From DASUSH01 sp036375215 (GTDB lineage: Bacteria; Actinomycetota; Thermoleophilia; Solirubrobacterales; 70-9), in the NCBI GenBank assembly GCA_036375215.1, contig DASUSH010000108.1, forward strand, positions 1 through 11,912: DNA of 11,912 bases. Reading direction: 5' to 3'. A program made the position numbers and the translations under genes. This document shows, in pieces, positions 1-6,734 of the stretch. Each line of letters begins with the position of its first letter. Positions within the stretch are counted from its first letter, which is position 1. The notes beneath the pieces are model-generated. The model was not told the DNA's origin. It saw only the letters and a program-made list of their open reading frames with translations, and made no database searches.

Positions 1-321
1 GGAGGTGACGAAGGTCCCGATCGGAGGCAGTGCGCCGACCAGCTCGACCCCGCCGGGGTCGAGCGCGATCTCCTCCTCGGCCTCGCGCAGGGCGGTGACG
101 TGCAGGTCCTCGTCGGCGTGGTCGCGGCGGCCACCGGGGAACGAGACCTCGCCGGCGTGGCGGCGCAGGTCGGCGCGGCGCTCGGTGAAGATCAGGCCGG
201 GGCCCTCGTCGTCCTCGTAGAGCGGCAGGAGCACCGCGGCATCCGTGCCGCCGTGGGCGTCGATCGCCTCCGCCTCTTCGTTCGTGAGCAGCGAGTCGCG
301 GAGGCGAGCGGCGAGGCTCAG
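1..321 (-). CDS. NudL-type Nudix hydrolase, likely CoA diphosphatase (partial, C-terminus beyond window)
   Basis: The 107 visible codons read as the N-terminal part of the NudL/CoAse Nudix subfamily, which cleaves coenzyme A or acyl-CoA to 3',5'-ADP and 4'-phosphopantetheine. The CoAse signature LRRHAGEVSFPGG lies at about residues 52-64, followed by the Nudix helix TALREAEEEIAL (76-87) with metal-binding E80, E83 and E84, then a VGALPPI stretch. Ala in place of the usual Nudix Gly also fits my memory of E. coli NudL. No ATG or GTG lies at the expected place. I chose CTG at 321-319, which overlaps the TGA of the upstream SDR gene as CTGA and follows AGGTGATC, a close match to the 16S anti-Shine-Dalgarno tail, at good spacing. 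An in-frame GTG at 357-355 would add a 12-residue arginine-rich extension and seems less likely. It is the last visible gene of the five-gene run. The family call is firm; substrate is inferred. Confidence 0.85.
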   Translation of the reverse strand, partial: MSLAARLRDSLLTNEEAEAIDAHGGTDAAVLLPLYEDDEGPGLIFTERRADLRRHAGEVSFPGGRRDHADEDLHVTALREAEEEIALDPGGVELVGALPPIGTFVTS

Positions 322-1118
322 ATGATCACCTGGACCGTGCCGCCGTCGACCGACCACGCCGCGCCCGCGACGTAGCCGGCGCGCTCGGAGCAGAGGAAAA
401 CGATCGCGCTCGCGATCTCCTCCGCGGTCGCGAGCCGGCCGATCGGCCGCTTCGCGCCCGCGGCCTCGAGCGCCTCGGCGCGCGATCCGTGGCCGCCCGC
501 CTCCTTCGACTGGTCGAGCAGGCCGCCCTCCTCCATCCACATCTCCGACTCGACCGGGCCGGGGCAGACGGCGTTCACGAGCACGCCCTCGCGGGCGTGG
601 CGGTCGGCGTAGAGGCGGGAGAGGCAGAGCTCGGCCGACTTCGCCACCGAGTACTCGGGCATCGACGCGGAGGGGCGCTTGCCGGCGGTCGACGCGACGT
701 TCACGACCCGCCCCCAGCCGCGTTCGGCCATCGGCGGGATCGCCGCCCGCATCGCCCGCATCGGCGCCATCACGTTCAGGTCCCAGGCCGCCTGCCAGTC
801 CTCGTCGGGCACCTCCTCGATCGAGCGCCAGCGCGCCGTCCCGGCGTTGTTCACGAGCACGTCGAGCCGGCCGAAGCTCCGGGTCGCGGTCTCGACCAGG
901 CGCTCGCCGGCGTCGGGCTCGGTGACGTCGAGGACGAGCGTCGCCGCCTCGCCGCCGGCCCGCTCGCACTCCCGTGCCGCCTCGGCGAGCGCGCCCTCGG
1001 AGCGCGCGACGAGCACCACCTTGGCCCCCTCCGCGGCGAGCTGGCGCGCGGTCTCGCGGCCGATCCCACGGCTCGCGCCGGTCACCGCCGCCACCCTCTC
1101 GGCGATGCCCAGGTCCAC
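318..1118 (-). CDS. Short-chain dehydrogenase/reductase (classical SDR), NAD(P)-dependent
   Basis: This 266-residue protein has the classical SDR length and layout. The Rossmann cofactor motif TGASRGIG is at residues 13-20, NNAG at 90-93, and the catalytic tetrad is N115, S143, Y156 and K160 (YSVAK). A CPGPVE segment at 185-190 and a C-terminal SVDGGT complete the fold. It should be a cytosolic oxidoreductase interconverting a hydroxyl and a carbonyl with NAD(H) or NADP(H). The absence of an acidic residue at the end of beta-2 (VLVARS) leans towards NADPH. The substrate cannot be read from the sequence; FabG-like and sugar or steroid SDRs share all these motifs. The start is GTG, directly abutting the TAG of the OsmC gene, with GGAGGT at 1134-1129 ten bases upstream. 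Its TGA overlaps the CTG start of the Nudix gene, so the two are likely translationally coupled. Confidence 0.93.
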   Translation of the reverse strand: MDLGIAERVAAVTGASRGIGRETARQLAAEGAKVVLVARSEGALAEAARECERAGGEAATLVLDVTEPDAGERLVETATRSFGRLDVLVNNAGTARWRSIEEVPDEDWQAAWDLNVMAPMRAMRAAIPPMAERGWGRVVNVASTAGKRPSASMPEYSVAKSAELCLSRLYADRHAREGVLVNAVCPGPVESEMWMEEGGLLDQSKEAGGHGSRAEALEAAGAKRPIGRLATAEEIASAIVFLCSERAGYVAGAAWSVDGGTVQVII

Positions 1119-1541
1119 CTACTCGGCGACCTCCACGCGGTCCGTGATCGTCACCTTGGCCTCGGCGGCGAGGGTGCGGTGCACAGGGCACTTGCCGGCG
1201 ATCCGGTGGATCCGCTGGGTCTGGTCCTCGGTCAGGCCGCCGGGCAGCTTGAGGGTGACGTCGAAGTCGTCGCACTCGCCGCGGGGGCCGGGCGTGAACT
1301 CGCAGACGACCTCGAGGTCGCCGATGTCCCAGCCCTTGCGGTCGGCGTACATCTGAACCGTGATCGCCGTGCAGGAGGCGAGCGCGATCGCCAGGTACTC
1401 GGTCGGCGTCGGCCCCGCGTCGTTCCCGCCGTTCGACTCGGGCTCGTCGGCGACGACGGTGTGGCCGCGGATCGTGACGTCGTGGGTGTAGCCCTCGCGG
1501 CGCGTCGCGACCGCGCGCTTCACCTCGGGCTCTGCGGGCAT
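1119..1541 (-). CDS. OsmC-family protein (thiol redox/peroxidase-like)
   Basis: This 140-residue protein is of normal length for the OsmC/Ohr superfamily. It carries the family's two reactive cysteines: C57 in ALASCTA and C118 in GKCPVHRTL. The PTEYL segment (46-50), with its conserved Glu, precedes the first cysteine helix. In characterised relatives the cysteine pair reduces hydroperoxides in the cytosol. The spacing and the GKCPVH form match the broader OsmC/YhfA-type proteins better than Ohr, so organic-peroxide reductase activity is possible but not proven. The ATG at 1541 has a strong AAGGAG (1553-1548) six bases upstream, inside the last codons of the adenosyltransferase gene. Only two bases separate the genes, so they are co-transcribed. 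No regulator of the OhrR type is visible nearby. Confidence 0.93.
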   Translation of the reverse strand: MPAEPEVKRAVATRREGYTHDVTIRGHTVVADEPESNGGNDAGPTPTEYLAIALASCTAITVQMYADRKGWDIGDLEVVCEFTPGPRGECDDFDVTLKLPGGLTEDQTQRIHRIAGKCPVHRTLAAEAKVTITDRVEVAE

Positions 1542-1543
1542 CC

Positions 1544-2101
1544 TCAGCTCCTTCCCTCGAACAGCTCGGGGTCGTCGACGTCGGCGAAGCGGGCGATCGC
1601 GTAGGCCAGGTCGTTGGCCCGGTTCAGGTAGCGCTGCACGATCGCGGCGGGCTCCTCCGCCTCGCCCAGGGCGATCACGCGGCGCTCGGCGCGGCGGATC
1701 ACCGCGCGCGCGAGATCGAGCTGGGCGGAGAGCTGGGTGCCGCCGGCGATCACGAACTTCGGCGGCAGGTCGACCCGGTCCATGTAGGCGTCGATCCGCT
1801 CCTCGAGCGCCGCGACCATCGCGTCGGTGACCCTGCTCACGCCGTCCTCGAGCCGCTCCGCCGCCTCCGGCGCAGTCGCCAGCTCGGCGCCGCAGACGAA
1901 GAGCTCGCGCTGGAGGCGCAGCACGTCGTCGTGGATCTCCGCGTCGTCGGGCCCGCAGAGCGAGCGGGCGACGCCGAGCGCCGAGCCCGCCTCGTCGACC
2001 GCGCCGTAGGCCTCGATCCGCGCGTCGGACTTCGGCTTGCGCCCGCCGTACCAGAGGGAGGTCGTGCCGTCGTCGCCCTTCCTCGTGTAGATCTTGACCA
2101 T
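1544..2101 (-). CDS. pduO: PduO-type ATP:cob(I)alamin adenosyltransferase
   Basis: The enzyme transfers the 5'-deoxyadenosyl group of ATP to cob(I)alamin, giving adenosylcobalamin. The 185-residue protein has the PduO/MMAB hallmarks: the N-terminal ATP loop TRKGDDGTTSL (6-16), the VDEAGS segment (35-40), and ARAVIRRAERR (131-141), which is almost identical to the human MMAB segment bearing the ATP- and cobalamin-contacting Arg and Glu residues. YLNRANDLAYAIAR (158-171) corresponds to the family's FLNRLSD helix. Family members are trimeric four- or five-helix bundles acting in the cytosol. There is no signal peptide. The ATG at 2101 lies three bases after the DUF1015 stop, with no clear Shine-Dalgarno, suggesting translational coupling. 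No B12-dependent mutase or cobalamin riboswitch is visible in this window, so the adenosylcobalamin user is elsewhere. Confidence 0.96.
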   Translation of the reverse strand: MVKIYTRKGDDGTTSLWYGGRKPKSDARIEAYGAVDEAGSALGVARSLCGPDDAEIHDDVLRLQRELFVCGAELATAPEAAERLEDGVSRVTDAMVAALEERIDAYMDRVDLPPKFVIAGGTQLSAQLDLARAVIRRAERRVIALGEAEEPAAIVQRYLNRANDLAYAIARFADVDDPELFEGRS

Positions 2102-2104
2102 CGC

Positions 2105-3361
2105 TCAGCTCAGCGGGTTGAAGACGATCCCGGTCAGCAGCTTCGGGAAGAAGTAGGTCGACTTCGGGGGCATCGTCTCGCCGGACGCGGCGACCTCGCG
2201 GACCGCGTCGACCGGGGTGGGGCGGAGCATGAACAGGCAGTCGCGCTCACCGGATTCGATCGAGGCGACGGCGGAGGCCGGGTCCGAGTCGTACGCGAGG
2301 CCCTGCTTGGCGGCGATGTCGTCGGTGCTCATCCCCATCAGGCCGCGCAGGACGAGGGTCTCCAGGATCACCGTGTCGAGTTGCCGGTAGGCCTCGGGCT
2401 TGTCGGGGAGCGCGTGCGCGAGCGCCGCGGTGTCGCGCAGCCGCAGCCGCCAGCCCCGCCTGTGGTGCGAGTCGGCGTAGCCGAAGACGCCGAGGCCGTC
2501 CTCCCCCGCGGGGTCGAGGTTCTCGAGGCCGACCTCCTCGATCTCGAAGAGCTCGCGCAGCCCGGCGCCGAGCGCCTCGTACTCGGGCTGCCCGAAGCCG
2601 TGCAGGAGGCGATGCGTGGGGAAGACCGCGAGGCCCGGGTCGTCGAGCGAGACCAGCGACATCAGCACGAACGAGTGCGGTCCCTCGTCGTCGGCGCCGA
2701 CCTCGGCCTCGTAGGCGCGGGCGGTCTCGTAGCGGTGGTGGCCGTCCGCGATCAGGAGCTCGGAGTCCGCGAGCTCGGCCGCGACCGCCCCGTGCACCGC
2801 GGGTTCGTCGATCCGCCAGACCCGGTGGACGGTCCCGTCGCCGTCGGTCGCCTCGCCCCAGGTGTCGCCGAGCGCGGGCTCGAGGTGCCGCCAGGCGTCG
2901 CCGGCGTGAAGGGCGAAGATGGGGGAGAGGTTGTGCCGGGTCGCCCGGGTCAGCCGCAGCCGGTCCTCCTTCGGGCCCGGCTGGGTGCGCTCGTGCGGCC
3001 GCACGCCACCCGGCCCGTAGGGCTCGAGCCGGACCCGCGCCAGGAACCCCCGCCGTGTCCGCCGCCGCCCGTCGGGCCCCGTGAACTCCTGCGCGTACGG
3101 CCAGATCGCCGGCTCGCGGTCGCGCTTGAGCACGTCCTGGAGCAGCCACTCGTCGAAGGTCTCGGCGGCGTGCTCGTAGGGATCGGCGCCCTCCCGGGTC
3201 TGGGGCAGGTCGACCTCGACGACGTTGAACGGCGAGCGCGTGACCAGTTCCGCGCGCATCTCGGGCGTGATCACGTCGTAGGGCGGCGACGTCACCTCAC
3301 CCATCGACCCCACCATCCGCAGCTCGTAATGGACCGCCTCGAGCGGCCTGACATCGACCAT
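2105..3361 (-). CDS. DUF1015 family protein (COG4198), possible small-molecule kinase
   Basis: This 418-residue soluble protein has the typical length and landmarks of DUF1015. They are an N-terminal SPPYDVI (25-31), SPFNVVEVDLP (43-53), HERT (123-126), the signature IADGHHRYETA (204-214), and a conserved C-terminal segment with PPKSTYFFPK and TGIVFNPL (399-417). The D206-G-H-H-R210 motif resembles the nucleotide or phosphate site motif of the ParB/sulfiredoxin/SerK fold. I recall, without being able to verify it, reports linking this family to free-serine kinase activity and genomic linkage to serine biosynthesis genes. No serA or serC is visible here. It is the first gene of the leftward run. 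The ATG at 3361 has only a weak AGGG at 3375-3372, while a TAGGGT hexamer at 3376-3371 would fit a near-leaderless transcript. Family call is firm; function is tentative. Confidence 0.93.
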   Translation of the reverse strand: MVDVRPLEAVHYELRMVGSMGEVTSPPYDVITPEMRAELVTRSPFNVVEVDLPQTREGADPYEHAAETFDEWLLQDVLKRDREPAIWPYAQEFTGPDGRRRTRRGFLARVRLEPYGPGGVRPHERTQPGPKEDRLRLTRATRHNLSPIFALHAGDAWRHLEPALGDTWGEATDGDGTVHRVWRIDEPAVHGAVAAELADSELLIADGHHRYETARAYEAEVGADDEGPHSFVLMSLVSLDDPGLAVFPTHRLLHGFGQPEYEALGAGLRELFEIEEVGLENLDPAGEDGLGVFGYADSHHRRGWRLRLRDTAALAHALPDKPEAYRQLDTVILETLVLRGLMGMSTDDIAAKQGLAYDSDPASAVASIESGERDCLFMLRPTPVDAVREVAASGETMPPKSTYFFPKLLTGIVFNPLS

Positions 3362-3422
3362 CGCGTCGGAACCCTAGTGATCGCGGTGGCGCGGCCGCCC
3401 GCGCCTAGAATCGCTTTCGCGT
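3362..3422. promoter_or_regulatory. Divergent intergenic region between DUF1015 and tRNA-Pro
   Basis: This 61-base gap must hold the promoters of the leftward five-gene run and of tRNA-Pro. A good -10-like TAGAAT lies at 3406-3411, twelve bases before the tRNA, placing the start of transcription a few bases upstream of its 5' end. No convincing -35 is seen at 16-18 bases. On the minus strand TAGGGT (3376-3371) could be a -10 giving a start within a few bases of the DUF1015 ATG, again without a clear -35. Both assignments are by eye and weak. Confidence 0.35.
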
Positions 3423-3496
3423 CGGGGCGTGGCGCAGCCTGGTAGCGCGCGGCCTTTGGGTGGCCGAGGTCCCCGGTTCAAATCCGGGCGCCCCGA
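3423..3496 (+). tRNA. tRNA-Pro(UGG)
   Basis: A complete cloverleaf of 74 bases can be drawn. The acceptor stem CGGGGCG pairs fully with CGCCCCG, the D stem is GCGC/GCGC, the anticodon stem CGGCC/GGCCG encloses loop TTTGGGT, and the T stem CCCGG/CCGGG encloses TTCAAAT. The anticodon TGG reads CCA and, by wobble, other proline codons; G37 follows it, as expected for tRNA-Pro. The discriminator is A and no CCA is encoded, so it is added after transcription. It is the only plus-strand gene between two leftward operons, and the methyltransferase gene on the opposite strand ends seven bases beyond it. I see no terminator hairpin after it. Confidence 0.97.
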
Positions 3497-3502
3497 TTTA
3501 GG

Positions 3503-4279
3503 TCAGTCGTCTGAGCTGCCCGAGTACTCCGACTCCAGCACCAGGTCCTTGATCAGGGACTGGTACTCGACGTGGGTCGAGTGCTCGGTCGTTCGCCAGT
3601 CGCGGCCCTCGTGCTCGGACATGTAGGCGCGGTACTCCGGCGCGCCCGGCACCTTGACGTTGTCCGCGACCACGACCGAGCCCGGGTGCAGCCAGCCGCG
3701 CTCGAGGATCCGCTCGAGGTCGGGCAAGTACTCCTCCTTGGCGTGGTCGACGAAGGCGAAGTCGAGCGCGCCGGCGGCGAAGCCGTGCTCGGACTCGAGC
3801 GCCGCGATCGTCTTGCCGCCGTCGCCGAGCGTCCCGACCACCACCGTGACCCGGTCGCCGACGCCCGCGTGGTCGAGGATCCGCCGCGCGATCGCCGCGT
3901 TGTCGGGGTTGAACTCGAGCGAGTGGAGGTGCGCGCCGGCCGGCATCGCGCGCGCGGTGCGCAGCGCGCTATAGCCGCAGTAGGTGCCGAGCTCCAGCAG
4001 CCGGCGAGGCCCGGTGCGCCGGATCGCTGCGTCGAGGATCTCGCCCTTCTCGTCGCCGACGTTGATCATGAACTTGCGGCCGTAGGCGAACTCGTCGACG
4101 GCGGCGATCGCGGCGCCGAGGTCGCCCGCGGGCGCGTTCTCGACGACGTACTCGCCGAGCGCCGCCTCCCGCCCGTCGCCGACCTGCCACTCGGTCGTCA
4201 GCCGCTTCATCCCCAGGCCCATGCGGATGAACGACCACCGCAGGAACGGCAGGCGCTTAGTCAGGCTCGTCATCGGCAC
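3503..4279 (-). CDS. Catechol O-methyltransferase-like, Mg2+-dependent SAM methyltransferase
   Basis: The 258-residue protein aligns by eye along nearly its whole length with animal catechol O-methyltransferase, which methylates one catechol hydroxyl using S-adenosylmethionine and Mg2+. MINVGDEKG is at 71-79 and the SAM-binding LLELGTYCGYSA at 94-105. The metal and catalytic set is complete: D178 with K181 in FVDHAKEEYLPD, D206-N207 in VVADNVKVPGAP, and E238 in THVEYQSL, the counterparts of rat D141, K144, D169, N170 and E199. Residues 1-25 are basic and hydrophobic (LPFLRWSFIRMGLGM), perhaps a membrane-associating stretch. The first codon is GTG at 4279, with GAGGA (4289-4285) five bases upstream; ATG at 4273 is the alternative. 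It overlaps the end of the upstream membrane-protein gene by 23 bases, implying coupling. The true acceptor (catechol, protocatechuate, flavonoid or other diol) is unknown. Confidence 0.9.
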   Translation of the reverse strand: MPMTSLTKRLPFLRWSFIRMGLGMKRLTTEWQVGDGREAALGEYVVENAPAGDLGAAIAAVDEFAYGRKFMINVGDEKGEILDAAIRRTGPRRLLELGTYCGYSALRTARAMPAGAHLHSLEFNPDNAAIARRILDHAGVGDRVTVVVGTLGDGGKTIAALESEHGFAAGALDFAFVDHAKEEYLPDLERILERGWLHPGSVVVADNVKVPGAPEYRAYMSEHEGRDWRTTEHSTHVEYQSLIKDLVLESEYSGSSDD

Positions 4280-5723
4280 GCGCGTCCTCGGCGAAGAACG
4301 CCTGCAGGCGCACGTCCTCCTTGAGCCCGTTCACGTGCTCGAAGCGGTCGAGCTCCTTGCCGGTGCGCGCGTCGATCAGCAGGGTGTACTCCACCTCGCG
4401 CGAGAGCGCCAGCTCGTCGGTCGGCACGACGGTCACGAGGTAGTACGGCTCGCCGTCGCGGAAGGCGAGGCGCGGCTCGACGACCTCGCGCAGGGTGACC
4501 GTGTAGCTGTCGCCCTCGGAGTCGCAGCACCGCTCCTCCTCCCAGCGCAGGGGCAGCGCTCGCGCCTTGTTGAGCACGTCCTCGGCCTCGACCAGCGGCT
4601 CGTCCTCGGGCGGCTTCCAGACCTCGGTCTCGCCCGTCGACGAGTCGGCGAGGACGAGCGCCTTCACCCCGCCCTGGGGCTCGGTGCTGTCGATGATCGT
4701 CAGCCAGACCGTGCGCTCGGGGCCGATCGAGGTCAGGAACGGCTGCTTGTTGCCCTCGCCGTCGACGATCTCGCCGTCGACCTCGTCCGAGGCGGCGAGC
4801 GCCTCGGCCTGCGCCCGGGCGAGCGCCTCCGGAAAGATCCGGCCGGTGCGGACCAGCTCGGGCCGCTCGGCGGCCTCGTCGGGCGAGATGTCCTCGATCG
4901 TGCCGTCGCGGTGGTAGACGAGCACGCCCTCGAACTCGGGTTGGGGGAACGGGAAGCCGTCGTAGCCCACGTAGGGCGCGATCGCGAAGGCGTCGTCCTT
5001 CCCGTCGGGTACGAGGATCGGGTACTGGATGCGGCTGAAGGGGTGGTCGATGTTCGCCTTGCCCTTGAGCGTCCCCGGCGTGATGCCGCCGACCGAGTGC
5101 TCGAAGCCGGTCATCTGGATGTCGGACTCCTCGATCAGGTCGTCGAGCGGCCGGATCGCGACGCCGCCGGACTCGCCACCGTTCCACCGCGAGCGCCACT
5201 CGCCCGTGTAGGCCAATTCGCCGCTCTCGGGGTCGCGGACGAGGTGGATCTCGTCGGCGTCCCGGAAGGCCTGGTTGTCGGTGATCCCGCTGCGGGGGAG
5301 GAGGCGCGGCTGGGTCCGCTCGGGGAGCTCGCCGACGACCGTGTAATCGATCTGATCGAGGCTCATCTCCCGCGGGGAGATCAGCGTGAAGAAGAGGCCG
5401 AGGCAGAGCACGAGGAGCCCGGCGAGAAAACCCCAGCCGAACCGGAACGGCGGGCGGCGCCGGGCGGGCGGAGCGGCCGCTCCCGCGGAGGCCGCCGCGA
5501 GCTCGCCGCTCGGGCTGGTCGCGGGCGCCGGGGCGGCGCGGTTCGAGGCGAGCATGCCGACCGCTCCGGCCCCGTAGCCGACGAGGATCATCACGAGCAG
5601 CGGGACCCACGACAGCATCGGGTGCTGCCAGATGAACAGCGTGACGACGTGCCAGATCCCCGTGTAGACGAGCGCCGCGATCGCGAACAACGCGACGACG
5701 GACCAGATGATGCGGCCGATCAA
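4257..5723 (-). CDS. Membrane-anchored protein of unknown function with large extracytoplasmic domain
   Basis: I do not recognise this 488-residue protein. It has three hydrophobic segments, at about 5-31, 37-58 and 96-115. A Pro/Ala-rich low-complexity linker (about 61-92, ending in basic PPARRRPPFRF) separates the second and third. About 370 soluble residues follow TM3; with basic residues before TM3 they are likely extracytoplasmic. The soluble part begins SPREMSLDQIDYTVVGELP and ends with a PepSY-like strand pattern, TLLIDARTGKELDRFEHV (447-464). It contains a vicinal cysteine pair, C399-C400. No catalytic motif is evident. The start is TTG at 5723, with AGGGG (5735-5731) seven bases upstream and no in-frame ATG or GTG before it. 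It is first in a two-gene operon with the COMT-like enzyme, so a role in delivering or sensing that enzyme's substrate is conceivable but speculative. Confidence 0.87.
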   Translation of the reverse strand: MIGRIIWSVVALFAIAALVYTGIWHVVTLFIWQHPMLSWVPLLVMILVGYGAGAVGMLASNRAAPAPATSPSGELAAASAGAAAPPARRRPPFRFGWGFLAGLLVLCLGLFFTLISPREMSLDQIDYTVVGELPERTQPRLLPRSGITDNQAFRDADEIHLVRDPESGELAYTGEWRSRWNGGESGGVAIRPLDDLIEESDIQMTGFEHSVGGITPGTLKGKANIDHPFSRIQYPILVPDGKDDAFAIAPYVGYDGFPFPQPEFEGVLVYHRDGTIEDISPDEAAERPELVRTGRIFPEALARAQAEALAASDEVDGEIVDGEGNKQPFLTSIGPERTVWLTIIDSTEPQGGVKALVLADSSTGETEVWKPPEDEPLVEAEDVLNKARALPLRWEEERCCDSEGDSYTVTLREVVEPRLAFRDGEPYYLVTVVPTDELALSREVEYTLLIDARTGKELDRFEHVNGLKEDVRLQAFFAEDARADDEPD

Positions 5724-5742
5724 CCCGCCACCCCTGTGCCCC

Positions 5743-5778
5743 TTGACCCGAGCAAGGGCATGACCCTATCGCTAGTTT
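5743..5778 (+). promoter_or_regulatory. Candidate promoter for the split-barrel/monooxygenase pair
   Basis: The gap between the divergent genes at 5723 and 5786 contains TTGACC (5743-5748), a near-consensus -35. Two -10 candidates follow: TATCGC (5767-5772) at 18-base spacing but lacking the final T, and TAGTTT (5773-5778), which fits TANNNT but at 24-base spacing. With the second, transcription would start at or near the ATG at 5786, which has no Shine-Dalgarno, so a leaderless message is likely. Which hexamer is used cannot be decided by eye. Confidence 0.35.
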
Positions 5779-5785
5779 TCGACGC

Positions 5786-6721
5786 ATGAGCGTGGGATGG
5801 AGCGACGAGATCGACGAGATCCTCGGCGGGGACCTCGCGGCAGGGTTCGCCTACCTCACGCCGGCGAAGGGGGTCGTGATCACGCCGATGGCCCCGCTCG
5901 GCCTCCGCGACCGCGAGCGAGGGACGGTCACGCTCAGCACCTCGCTCGGCCTCTGGAAGAAGCTCGACCGGGTCCGGCGCAACCCGGGCGTCGCCGTCGC
6001 CTACCACGCGCGCGAACACGGCCTCACCGACCGGCCGGGCTTCGTCCTCGTCCAGGGCCGGGCGTCGTTCTCGGCGACGCCCGATCGCGAGTGGCTCGAG
6101 TCGATCACCCCGCAGTGGGACCAGTTCCTCGGCCCGCGCTCGACCGGCCTCGTCGGCCGCATGCTCGATGTCTACTACTGGCAGCGGGTCGCGATCGAGG
6201 TCGAAGTCGAGCGCGTCGTCGCCTACCCGACGGGGGCGGCCGACGGCGTGCCCGAGGTGTTCGGCTCGGACCCGCCGCCACCGCCCGAGCCACAGGCCGA
6301 GCCGAGGGGCGGCACCGGGCCGCGCGAGGACGTCGCCAAGATCGCCGCGCAGGCCGGGAAGCTGCCGCACACGCTGCTCGGCTGGTGCGGGTCCGACGAC
6401 CTGCCGAAGGTGGTGCCGGTGGCGGGGGTCGAGGCCGAGGAGGAGGGCCTCCGCCTGCGCCTGCCGAAGGGCTCGGCGCCCGCGGGGGGCCGCCGCGCCG
6501 GCCTCACCTCCCACTGGTTCCAGCCCCGGATGATCGGGCAGGAGCAGCGCATCCACACCGGCTGGATGACGAGCGACGACCCCGGCTCGGCGCTGTACGC
6601 GCCCCACACCAGGGCCGGTTACCGGCTGCCGCCCTCGCGCGCGCTCATGATCGCCGGCTGCGCGAGCCTCTCGCGCGGATTCAAGAAGGCGCGCGCCGCG
6701 GGCCTGGCCCCGGCCTCGTAG
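5786..6721 (+). CDS. Tandem FMN-binding split-barrel (PNPOx-like) protein
   Basis: The 311-residue protein looks like two pyridoxamine-5'-phosphate-oxidase-type split barrels in a row. The first (about 12-150) has the usual order: FAYLTPAKGVVITPMAP, then GTVTLSTSLGLWKKLDRVRRNPGVAVAYH, then FVLVQGRASF. After a proline-rich linker (SDPPPPPEPQAEP, 161-173) a second copy (about 183-290) follows with LPHTLLGWCGSDDLPKVVPVAG and a RRAGLTSHWFQPRM segment. Relatives bind FMN or F420 and reduce or oxidise small molecules, or bind heme or flavin without catalysis; which cofactor applies here cannot be told. The ATG at 5786 has no recognisable Shine-Dalgarno, fitting a leaderless transcript. The monooxygenase gene begins 13 bases after its TAG, so the two are likely co-transcribed and might share flavin chemistry. 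Confidence 0.85.
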   Translation: MSVGWSDEIDEILGGDLAAGFAYLTPAKGVVITPMAPLGLRDRERGTVTLSTSLGLWKKLDRVRRNPGVAVAYHAREHGLTDRPGFVLVQGRASFSATPDREWLESITPQWDQFLGPRSTGLVGRMLDVYYWQRVAIEVEVERVVAYPTGAADGVPEVFGSDPPPPPEPQAEPRGGTGPREDVAKIAAQAGKLPHTLLGWCGSDDLPKVVPVAGVEAEEEGLRLRLPKGSAPAGGRRAGLTSHWFQPRMIGQEQRIHTGWMTSDDPGSALYAPHTRAGYRLPPSRALMIAGCASLSRGFKKARAAGLAPAS

Positions 6722-6734
6722 GCGGACCGTCCCG

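Noticed and set aside
1544..3422. Cobalamin riboswitch near the adenosyltransferase
   Set aside because: The gene sits three bases behind DUF1015 and the operon leader is at most 61 bases, too short for a cobalamin riboswitch.
1931..3445. A 504-codon plus-strand open frame opposite the adenosyltransferase and DUF1015 genes, and similar ones at 4221-5789 (+), 489-1604 (+) and 6681-7937 (-)
   Set aside because: The translations are Arg/Ala/Gly/Val-rich, with no motifs, and lie antisense to genes with clear families. They result from GC-rich third positions.
3429..3626. A 65-codon plus-strand frame starting inside tRNA-Pro
   Set aside because: It covers the tRNA and the antisense end of the COMT-like gene and has no ribosome binding site or recognisable protein features.
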